From positions 1 through 5,810 of the forward strand of contig RFKT01000184.1 in NCBI GenBank assembly GCA_003694225.1: a DNA stretch of 5,810 nt, given 5' to 3'. A program made the position numbers and the translations under genes. The notes beneath the pieces are model-generated. The model did not search any database. It saw only the letters and a program-made list of their open reading frames with translations, and was not told the origin of the DNA. Below, in pieces: positions 1 to 5,368 of the stretch. Each line of letters begins with the position of its first letter. The first letter of the stretch is position 1. The DNA comes from Candidatus Dadabacteria bacterium. GTDB taxonomy: Bacteria; Bdellovibrionota_C; UBA2361; J135.

Positions 1-272
1 AATTTGACAGAGGGGTATGAATTTATCTCCAGAGAATTCAGGCATTCTTCAGGGTCTTTGCCGTCTAGATTTCTCAAATATTCGGCAATATCGCTCAAAT
101 CTTCAGGGCTTACGCGGGGGAGAAAACCGCATTCCCCAACGCCTGCCAAGTCCTTCCGACTCTCATCATAAACCACAACGTACCATGTGGGCTTTTTGGC
201 GAAAGCACCCTTTGAAGTTTTTACCGGAGCCTTAAAACGTAAGGTGTAGGGGATAATTTTACATCTAAGCAT
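1..272 (-). CDS. menC: o-Succinylbenzoate synthase-type enzyme (enolase superfamily), N-terminal part
   Basis: Reading the minus strand from ATG (270-272) gives 90 codons that stay open to the window edge, so the C-terminus is missing. The start reads MLRCKIIPYTLRFKAP, followed by TSKGAFAKKPTWYVVV and then GVGECGFLPRVSPED. This is the N-terminal capping domain of the enolase superfamily. The pattern 'T-S-x-G...K-x-T-W...G-x-G-E-C-G-x-L...S-x-E-D' is the form I know from MenC proteins of the Bacteroidetes type. MenC dehydrates SHCHC to o-succinylbenzoate in cytoplasmic menaquinone synthesis. The catalytic lysines and metal-binding acids lie in the barrel domain outside the window, so a related muconate cycloisomerase or dipeptide epimerase cannot be excluded. 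An AAGG about 6 bases before ATG is a plausible ribosome site. The gene is divergent from the E1-like gene at 405. Confidence 0.72.
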   Translation of the reverse strand, partial: MLRCKIIPYTLRFKAPVKTSKGAFAKKPTWYVVVYDESRKDLAGVGECGFLPRVSPEDLSDIAEYLRNLDGKDPEECLNSLEINSYPSVK

Positions 273-306
273 TTTGCCTTGTATGGATTTTACGGGCTTT
301 TGGGAG

Positions 307-334
307 GGTATATTGCAGAGTTGTAGTGTGTCAA
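307..334 (-). promoter_or_regulatory. Candidate sigma-70 promoter for menC
   Basis: On the minus strand a perfect -35 hexamer TTGACA (329-334) is followed by a 16-base spacer and TATACC (307-312, four of six consensus bases). Transcription would begin near 300, leaving a leader of about 28 bases before the ATG at 272. It is placed by eye only. The perfect -35 and the position make it credible, but the -10 is weak. Confidence 0.45.
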
Positions 335-345
335 GTTGGCGCGAA

Positions 346-374
346 TTTATTTTGTGGCAATAGTCTGGTATATT
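346..374 (+). promoter_or_regulatory. Candidate extended -10 promoter for the E1-like/rhodanese gene
   Basis: TATATT at 369-374 matches five of six -10 bases and is preceded by TGG (366-368), giving an extended -10. A weak -35-like TTTATT (346-351) sits exactly 17 bases upstream. Transcription would start near 381, about 24 bases before ATG 405. The 8-base direct repeat TCTCCGGT (377-384 and 392-399) would then overlap the start of the transcript, a position where a repressor could act. Placed by eye. Confidence 0.42.
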
Positions 375-404
375 CCTCTCCGGTAAAGTTTTCTCCGGTG
401 TAGC

Positions 405-1505
405 ATGCCTTTAACCTTAGCTGAAAAAGCCCGTTACGCCCGCCAGATTATCTTGGAGGAGTTTGGCGAGCGTGCCCAGAGCGCTTTAAAGTCAAGGAGC
501 GCTCTTGTTGTGGGCTCTGGCGGACTTGGCTGCCCCGTTATTATGTATTTGGCGGCGGCGGGAATCGGAAAATTGGGCATAATTGACGGTGACATAGTGG
601 CAAGTGACAATTTGCACAGGCAGGTGATATTTAAGGAAGCCGATATCGGACGGCTTAAAGTGGATGCTGCAAAGGAGTGTGTAAAGGCATTAAACAGCTT
701 TGTCGAGGTAGAAACTTATCCTGAGCGCTTTTCTAAAGAAAATGCCCTTGCTCTGGCAGGACAATATGATCTGATAGTTGATGGCACGGATAACTTAGCC
801 TCAAAATATCTTATAAATGATGCGTGCGTAATTTCTTCAAAGCCCTTTATATACGGCGCTGTGTATAAGTTTGAGGGGCATGTAAGTGTCTTTAACGGAA
901 AGCTCAAAGATGGCACCCTTGGCCCTACCTACCGGTGCCTGTTTCCATCACCTCCTACAGCTGGGCTTCCAAACTGCGCTGAGATAGGGGTTTTGGGTGG
1001 TGTTCCCGGGGCGATCGGCATGCTTCAGGCTGTAGAGGCTATAAAGGTTTTGGCTGATGTGGGAGATCCCCTTGTGGGGAGGCTTTTAATTTTTGATATG
1101 CTTTCAGCGAGATTGCGTCTGGTGAATATTAAAAGGCGGCCTGAGGTGTGCGATATTGAAAAGCTGGGCACATATGACAATGCCCCGCGTTGCGCTGGCG
1201 TCAGGGAGATCTCTTCTGCTGAGCTTTCAAGGTGGATGGCAAAAGGTGCTGACTTTGAAATAGTGGATGTAAGGGAGCCATCCGAAGTGGCCCAATATAG
1301 CATAGGCGGCATTCATGTGCCGCTAAATGAGCTTGAGAGAGCCACCGAAAAAATTCCTGATAACAAGCCTGTGGTGTTTGTGTGCCAAAGCGGAGTGAGA
1401 AGCGCTTACGCAATCTCTATGTTGAAAGAAAAGGCGCAGAACGGCGATTATTACAATCTTAAAGGCGGATTGAATGAATACCGGGCTTTTATAGAAAAAG
1501 GTTAA
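405..1505 (+). CDS. MoeB/ThiF/HesA-type E1-like adenylyltransferase with C-terminal rhodanese domain
   Basis: This cytoplasmic protein of 366 aa should use ATP to adenylate the C-terminal glycine of a small ubiquitin-like sulfur carrier (MoaD or ThiS type), with sulfur relayed by its rhodanese domain. Residues 8-255 are the E1-like domain: YARQI near the start, nucleotide loop GSGGLG (37-42), DGD (61-63), DNLHRQ (68-73), DGTDN (126-130), and PNCAEIGVLGG with the conserved cysteine C191. Residues about 266-366 are a rhodanese domain with DVREPSE and active loop CQSGVRS (C327). The two CxxC zinc knuckles of E. coli MoeB are each reduced to one cysteine (C178 in TYRC, C249 in EVCD). The length fits MoeB/Uba4-like fusions. 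No MoaD, ThiS or thiG is in the window, so the molybdopterin, thiazole or thiolation role stays open. No clear Shine-Dalgarno precedes ATG 405, but the family homology begins right after it. Confidence 0.9.
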   Translation: MPLTLAEKARYARQIILEEFGERAQSALKSRSALVVGSGGLGCPVIMYLAAAGIGKLGIIDGDIVASDNLHRQVIFKEADIGRLKVDAAKECVKALNSFVEVETYPERFSKENALALAGQYDLIVDGTDNLASKYLINDACVISSKPFIYGAVYKFEGHVSVFNGKLKDGTLGPTYRCLFPSPPTAGLPNCAEIGVLGGVPGAIGMLQAVEAIKVLADVGDPLVGRLLIFDMLSARLRLVNIKRRPEVCDIEKLGTYDNAPRCAGVREISSAELSRWMAKGADFEIVDVREPSEVAQYSIGGIHVPLNELERATEKIPDNKPVVFVCQSGVRSAYAISMLKEKAQNGDYYNLKGGLNEYRAFIEKG

Positions 1506-1642
1506 TTTTGCCCCGCCTTTCCATGAAATCTTTATAAGATTCAGGTGGTTAAAGCGCGCTTCTTAGAGCACGGATCTCGCCAACCCTTGAATAACATTAA
1601 TGAATAATAAGGGGAGCCAACTTTTTTATTTTCGGTTTTTGT

Positions 1643-3907
1643 GTGGTGGGGGGAGTGAAAGGTTTTACCTTTATAGTGTCTCTATTTATCGCTTTGGAGC
1701 TCGTGCACCTTCCAAGCGCTTTTTCGGTCCCTAGAATAAGGCACTACAAAAAGAGCAAAATAGTTAAGATTTTGCATTCTCGATTTGCATGCGTTAAGAA
1801 CGCTAAAGGTAAATATGTTCTTAAGCGCAGAGTGCGAAAGAGTAAGGTCATAGGAAAGAAGCGAAAGAGCGCATACGCATATATCAAGGTTCGAAGGCAG
1901 AAGAGGAGGCGCTTAAGGGAATTTTGCGCCGGTTTGTCGCACTCTGCTGATAGCTCGCCTTCTGATACTAGTTCAGATGGCGGAGGGGGTGATACTAGCA
2001 GCGACGGTAATAACGGCAGTGAAGATCCGGATGGAGATCAGGGAGATGGGGACGGACAAAGTCCGCCGCCTCCTCCTGGAACTCAACAGTGTGAATTGTC
2101 CGCTTCGGATATTAGCGTAGATGTGATAGAGGGTAAAAAAGCTGAGTTTGAAGTGACGTTTCAAACAGATTGCTCCGATCCCGTCATATTTCAGCCTATG
2201 TCCTCTCCAAATTACGGCTCTCTCGATTACTCTAAATTTCCCATTGTGTCTTATGAGGCAAAGAGCTCTGTTGTTACAGGGAGTGAACCCTTAAAAGAAG
2301 ATATACCGTTTAGGTTATACTCTGGAGATGCAGAGTATGGAGGGGTCATTTCAATTACAATTTACTCTGAATATGCATACAGGGACGACTCTGAAGACTC
2401 ATCTAGGTCGTATAACCTTACGGTTGATTTCAAAAAACCTCTAAGTAGAAGTGTGCCCCTTAAAAGCTTTGGCATGAAGTCTACAGGATGGCATGTGCCT
2501 GATTTTGTGATGGATCAACAGGAAAAGTACTTTGGGTTTTCTGGTAGGCTGTATGTACTTTACCATAGTGGCTACTGGAACGGATGGATAGTCACAGAAC
2601 AGATGAAATCTCTGGTAAGGGATTTTCAAAGGCGGGGAGCCAAAATCATGATTGAAATTGTGGGTGCTCCCGCTGATGTTATAGATCCCCAATATTGCCT
2701 AACTTATAAACCTAATGGGGAGTGTCTGCGTCCAATGAACGAAGGACGCGTGCCGGTAAACCGTGAAAACAACTATTCCAAGTGGAGAGCATACATAAAC
2801 CATCTATTGGACATCTACCACGATGTGTTGGGAATAAACGCCTTTCAAATATGGAATGAGCCAGACTATCTTAAAAACTGGCTGGCTGAGTGGGGGTTTG
2901 AAAGGTTTAAAGAGCAAACGTTGGTCGCTTATGAAGAGCTTTCAAAAAGGGGCGTGGATCTTTATGGATTTGGAACATCTACTCCTGTTGCAACCATGCT
3001 TTCTTCTGATGGAGTTACAGAGGTGATTGTGGGAGAGGCCATGCTAAATGAGTTTAAGAAAAGGGGATGGAAGCTGCGTGCCTATACATTTCACACATAT
3101 AATCCCGATCCTTACTATGTGGCTAATGTAGAATCTCTGATCGAGGAAGTGCGAAAAGATCCATATTGGGCATCGCTTGAGTTCTTTGTCACGGAGTATG
3201 ACCTTACAAACAATCCTCCCGGCGGAATAAGGCAGGGGGCATTTTATCTTGCGCGTTTTATACACCTTTTTGAGGCGGGTGTGGACAATCCTATGCCGTT
3301 TGCCTTTTGGACAGGCCAAGGAGAGTATGTATATAGGGAGCAAGGTCTCTTGGCTGAGGCTTCTTATTCAACCATAGCAATGAGCGGCGTGCTTAAGGCT
3401 AATGGGCGGATCTTAAAGGAGATGGCTGATGCCCCTGGAGAACGGGGACTCACTATTGAGGGGTTAAGCCAAGATGAGAAATACCTCTCCGCTATATCCG
3501 TAAGCGATGATGGAGGGGATCGGATATGCGCTTACCTTGTAAATTTTAATGAGGAAAATGCAACTATTTCTGTAACTCTTTCCTTTGTAGGGTTAAATAG
3601 CGAAGCTAGAAGCGTAGAAGTAACAAAGCTAAACGAGCTATTTGGCAATGATCTGAGCATTGAAAATGCAGAAGAGGCAACGGTGGAGCTTGGAGAAGAT
3701 TATATAAATTATATCCTAGAAGGGAATGGCACGTGGGATGATTATTTTGCAGCTACAAAAGAAAAGATTGAATATATAAATGAATTGCTGCCTACTATGA
3801 AACCTGTGACCGCTTCAGTCGTAAGGCCGGCTGCGGTAGGAGAGAAGGTAGCAGTTGTTCTTGCTCCATATGAGGTAGCGAAGGTATGCCTTAATAAGCA
3901 GGGTTGA
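1643..3907 (+). CDS. Secreted GH39-like (clan GH-A) glycoside hydrolase with polybasic N-terminal segment
   Basis: This is an exported protein of up to 754 aa. Residues about 5-28 form a signal peptide with hydrophobic core FIVSLFIALELV, ending near PSAFS. Residues 31-95 are extremely basic (about 28 Lys/Arg, one acid) and hold C50 and C95. Residues 99-145 are a Ser/Gly/Asp linker ending in PPPPPG. About 150-267 looks like a beta-sandwich. About 270-590 is a TIM-barrel glycosidase: IWNEPDY carries the likely acid/base E406 after strand 4, and FFVTEYD the likely nucleophile E518 after strand 7. That 112-residue gap suits clan GH-A, GH39 best, so the enzyme should be a retaining glycosidase; substrate unknown. 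The C-terminus (about 600-754) is probably a beta domain. The start is uncertain: GTG 1643 is the longest, while GTG 1655 gives a neater signal peptide (MKGFTFIV) but sits against the G run. GH5, GH30 or GH79 relatives are alternatives. Confidence 0.82.
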   Translation: MVGGVKGFTFIVSLFIALELVHLPSAFSVPRIRHYKKSKIVKILHSRFACVKNAKGKYVLKRRVRKSKVIGKKRKSAYAYIKVRRQKRRRLREFCAGLSHSADSSPSDTSSDGGGGDTSSDGNNGSEDPDGDQGDGDGQSPPPPPGTQQCELSASDISVDVIEGKKAEFEVTFQTDCSDPVIFQPMSSPNYGSLDYSKFPIVSYEAKSSVVTGSEPLKEDIPFRLYSGDAEYGGVISITIYSEYAYRDDSEDSSRSYNLTVDFKKPLSRSVPLKSFGMKSTGWHVPDFVMDQQEKYFGFSGRLYVLYHSGYWNGWIVTEQMKSLVRDFQRRGAKIMIEIVGAPADVIDPQYCLTYKPNGECLRPMNEGRVPVNRENNYSKWRAYINHLLDIYHDVLGINAFQIWNEPDYLKNWLAEWGFERFKEQTLVAYEELSKRGVDLYGFGTSTPVATMLSSDGVTEVIVGEAMLNEFKKRGWKLRAYTFHTYNPDPYYVANVESLIEEVRKDPYWASLEFFVTEYDLTNNPPGGIRQGAFYLARFIHLFEAGVDNPMPFAFWTGQGEYVYREQGLLAEASYSTIAMSGVLKANGRILKEMADAPGERGLTIEGLSQDEKYLSAISVSDDGGDRICAYLVNFNEENATISVTLSFVGLNSEARSVEVTKLNELFGNDLSIENAEEATVELGEDYINYILEGNGTWDDYFAATKEKIEYINELLPTMKPVTASVVRPAAVGEKVAVVLAPYEVAKVCLNKQG

Positions 3908-3921
3908 GAGTGAGATTTTTC

Positions 3922-3973
3922 CCAAAAACAGAAAATGGGGTGAGGTCTCCAGATAATCTCTTAAGACCTCACC
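3922..3973 (-). terminator. Hairpin between convergent genes, probable terminator of the 161-aa gene
   Basis: A perfect 10-bp inverted repeat, GGTGAGGTCT (3939-3948) and AGACCTCACC (3964-3973), encloses a 15-base loop. On the minus strand it is followed by a T-rich tail (CCATTTTCTGTTTTT), which suits termination of the leftward gene ending at 4000. On the plus strand no T-run follows, so it would serve the glycosidase gene (ending at 3907) only as a weak terminator or a 3'-end stabilising stem. Confidence 0.6.
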
Positions 3974-3999
3974 GTAAACGCCCTTAGATTGTGTTTGGC

Positions 4000-4485
4000 T
4001 TAAAAGATCTTCGATAAGAAAGATCCAATTTTGCCGAAAGGTTTGCTTAAAAATGTCCATACCTTCGGCATTGCCTCTTTAGCAAGATCGTATAGATCGC
4101 TTATGGACGTTCTCTTTATCCTCTCCCAAAGCGCCTTAAATCCGCTTTTAAGGCTGGAACTCTCCTCCGCGCTTCCAGTAGATCTGTGAGATTTAGAGGA
4201 AGGATCTGTGGTAGGAATAGTAGGTTCTTTAAGAGGTGGCGCAGAGGACACGCTTGGTGTGAAAAGTCCGGCTATGGTCCTTATAGCCAAGTTTACGGTC
4301 CGGATAAGAGATCTTACCATCTTAGTGATCTCTGTAATCGCCGTATATACAGGGTTTGCGGGCAGCAACCCCCTATTGTCAGGAATGGCTACCTTTGGCG
4401 CCTGTTGAAAGGGAGTGAAATTAGCCTTTCTTAAGTTATCTTGAATAGGCGTAACGCCTTGGTTTTGTGTATTTATAGTCAACAT
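4000..4485 (-). CDS. Orphan 161-aa protein with amphipathic helices and a FLSK-x-F tail repeat
   Basis: I do not recognise this protein. The start is ATG 4483-4485, preceded 8 bases upstream by a full GGAGG (4494-4498). A longer reading from TTG 4500 would begin at the ribosome site itself and is unlikely. There is no signal peptide and no cysteine. Residues 1-44 are polar and Gln/Pro-rich. Residues 45-75 form a likely amphipathic helix (TEITKMVRSLIRTVNLAIRT). Residues 76-112 are a Ser/Pro/Thr linker. Residues 113-161 are helical and basic, ending with FLSKPF (145-150) and FLSKIF (156-161), a repeat with an 11-residue period that would put hydrophobic residues on one helix face. This suggests membrane surface binding or oligomerisation; that is inference. 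It converges on the glycosidase gene, with a terminator-like hairpin between them, and has a long hairpin in its leader. Confidence 0.72.
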   Translation of the reverse strand: MLTINTQNQGVTPIQDNLRKANFTPFQQAPKVAIPDNRGLLPANPVYTAITEITKMVRSLIRTVNLAIRTIAGLFTPSVSSAPPLKEPTIPTTDPSSKSHRSTGSAEESSSLKSGFKALWERIKRTSISDLYDLAKEAMPKVWTFLSKPFGKIGSFLSKIF

Positions 4486-4530
4486 CTCTAATACCTCCAA
4501 AAATTTAATTAAGGTGACAATATTTCTTTA

Positions 4531-4580
4531 TTAGTTTCCATCTGCCAATCCCCGCTAAAGGCTTGCCAGATGGAAGTTAA
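4531..4580 (-). promoter_or_regulatory. Long stem-loop in the likely leader of the 161-aa gene
   Basis: Bases 4531-4548 pair with 4563-4580 over 18 positions with one C-C mismatch and two G-T wobbles; the core is TTCCATCTG (4536-4544) against CAGATGGAA (4567-4575). The loop is 14 bases and no T-run follows on either strand, so it does not look like a terminator. If the leftward gene is transcribed from the TATAGT-like element at 4602-4607 (minus strand), the stem lies in its leader about 45 bases before the start codon. It does not match a riboswitch class I know. A regulator-binding palindrome or REP-like element is an alternative. Confidence 0.5.
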
Positions 4581-4641
4581 AGGCGGCCTTGAAAGCCCCT
4601 TACTATATAACCGGCTATTTTTTGATTTATTCCCGCTTTTT

Positions 4642-4727
4642 TTCACAAAAATTAGCAAAAAAAACCCTAATCGTATCTAATATCCTGAAATCACAAGCTA
4701 AATTTCCTTCACAAAAATGCCTCACAA
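4642..4727. repeat. Cluster of four TCACAA direct repeats
   Basis: TCACAA occurs at 4643-4648, 4691-4696, 4709-4714 and 4722-4727. Two copies lie in a longer 11-base repeat, TTCACAAAAAT (4642-4652 and 4708-4718). All are in the same orientation, within 86 bases, upstream of the ferredoxin and of the leftward orphan gene. They could be binding sites for a regulator. TCACA is half of a CRP/FNR-type palindrome, but I see no matching TGTGA half at the right spacing. TTCACA also resembles a -35 hexamer. Confidence 0.4.
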
Positions 4728-4791
4728 TATGAACAATCTTTGAAAAGTAGCCGATAGCTTAGATGTACAGGCATGACACCATCCTTTCTGC

Positions 4792-4841
4792 GAAAGGGGA
4801 CAACACCGGCTTTGGAGGTTTGTTCCCTTTTCTTTTTTTTT
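4792..4841 (+). terminator. Intrinsic terminator or attenuator upstream of the ferredoxin gene
   Basis: AAAGGGGACAA (4793-4803) pairs with TTGTTCCCTTT (4820-4830) in an 11-bp stem with one G-T wobble, and ACC/GGT can extend it inside the loop. T4828-4831 and a run of nine T (4833-4841) follow directly. This is a strong rho-independent terminator reading rightward. No gene ends upstream on this strand, so it must stop either a short untranslated RNA or the leader of the ferredoxin transcript, whose start codon lies 60 bases further. A smaller hairpin, CCTTTC (4783-4788) with GAAAGG (4792-4797), uses part of the same left arm, so the two structures exclude each other. Confidence 0.65.
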
Positions 4842-4900
4842 CTCATAAGTTAAATTTAGCTTTTCGGAACAGAGGATTTTTAACGGGAGAATATAAAGAT

Positions 4901-5260
4901 ATGACTTATGTCGTTACAAAGCCATGCATAGGCACAAAGGATAGGGCATGTGTAGAGGTATGTCCGGTTGATTGCTTCTATGATATTCGAGACCCAAAGC
5001 TTAATGAAAAGTACGGGATAGGTCCCGCCGAATGGGCAGGTGAAGATGATCCAGAAAAGAGGGGATACGGCATGCTGGTTATACATCCGGATGAGTGTAT
5101 AAACTGTGGAGCATGCGAGACTGAGTGCCCTGTAGAGGCTATATATGAAGATACCGCTGTTCCTGAAGAGTTTAAGGAGTTTACTAAGCTAAATGCTGAT
5201 ATTACCCTTTCTATGAGTGATGATGAGCTAGACTCTACCCGAATTACCTCTAGGGATTAA
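4901..5260 (+). CDS. Seven-iron (3Fe-4S/4Fe-4S) ferredoxin with an extended inter-cluster loop
   Basis: This cytoplasmic electron carrier has 119 aa. It starts at MTYVVTKPC, the usual N-terminus of the FdxA/Azotobacter FdI family. By alignment to FdI, C9, C17 and C76 bind the 3Fe-4S cluster, C21, C66, C69 and C72 bind the 4Fe-4S cluster, and C25 is the free cysteine. The position equal to FdI C11 is a threonine (CIGT), which suits a 3Fe rather than a 4Fe first cluster. The second motif reads [20 protein letters not shown]. Between C25 and C66 lie 40 residues, where FdI has 14, an insertion of about 26 containing [20 protein letters not shown]. The C-terminus is acidic and Ser/Asp-rich. ATG 4901 has GGGAGA 10 bases upstream; an open frame back to 4763 is rejected. 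A terminator or attenuator lies 60 bases upstream. Confidence 0.93.
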   Translation: MTYVVTKPCIGTKDRACVEVCPVDCFYDIRDPKLNEKYGIGPAEWAGEDDPEKRGYGMLVIHPDECINCGACETECPVEAIYEDTAVPEEFKEFTKLNADITLSMSDDELDSTRITSRD

Positions 5261-5368
5261 CCTGGCTTTAAGGAAGGCTTTTCCTTTGCTCACGGTGATA
5301 TTGCTCTAGCAACTGCTTCATTGTAATGTAAACTTTATCGGTATTTTCTTCTTTCTAGAGCTTTGCTG

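Larger units (their letters stand above)
4486..4900. other. 415-base intergenic region between divergent genes, rich in structure
   Basis: I see no protein gene here. From left to right it holds the GGAGG of the leftward gene (4494-4498), a long imperfect stem-loop (4531-4580), an AT-rich stretch with A and T tracts (about 4601-4740), four TCACAA copies (4643, 4691, 4709, 4722), a plus-strand terminator (4792-4841) with a competing upstream hairpin (4783-4797), and the ferredoxin ribosome site (GGGAGA, 4885-4890). The reading frame of the ferredoxin is open back to ATG 4763, but those codons lie across the terminator and resemble nothing. Confidence 0.7.

Noticed and set aside
17..235. Open frame of 72 codons on the plus strand
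   Set aside because: It lies antisense to the MenC-type gene, whose protein on the minus strand has clear enolase-superfamily motifs; the plus-strand peptide resembles nothing.
1527..1541. Hairpin AATCTT/AAGATT after the E1-like gene
   Set aside because: It is AT-rich, 6 bp with a three-base loop and no T-run. The nearby palindrome AAGCGCGCTT (1552-1561) is short and unsupported.
1540..1600. tRNA-like fragment (GGTTAAAGCGCGC, TTAGAGCACGG)
   Set aside because: It has D-arm-like words only; no acceptor stem, anticodon arm or T-arm can be built.
4186..4434. Plus-strand open frames (82 and 66 codons) opposite the orphan gene
   Set aside because: They have no ribosome site, while the minus-strand frame is longer, has GGAGG at good spacing and shows helix-like composition.
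4486..4500. TTG 4500 as start of the orphan gene
   Set aside because: The first codons would overlap the GGAGG (4494-4498), which is well placed for ATG 4485.
4637..4740. CRP/FNR-type operator
   Set aside because: TCACA half-sites exist, but no TGTGA partner lies at the 6-base spacing, so only a direct repeat is claimed.
4763..4900. Ferredoxin start at ATG 4763, adding 46 residues
   Set aside because: The family starts at MTYVV, ATG 4901 has a ribosome site, and the extension would be translated through a terminator stem and its T-run.
5270..5286. Hairpin AAGGAA/TTCCTT after the ferredoxin gene
   Set aside because: The stem has only 6 bp, is weakly GC and has no T-run after it; too weak to call a terminator.
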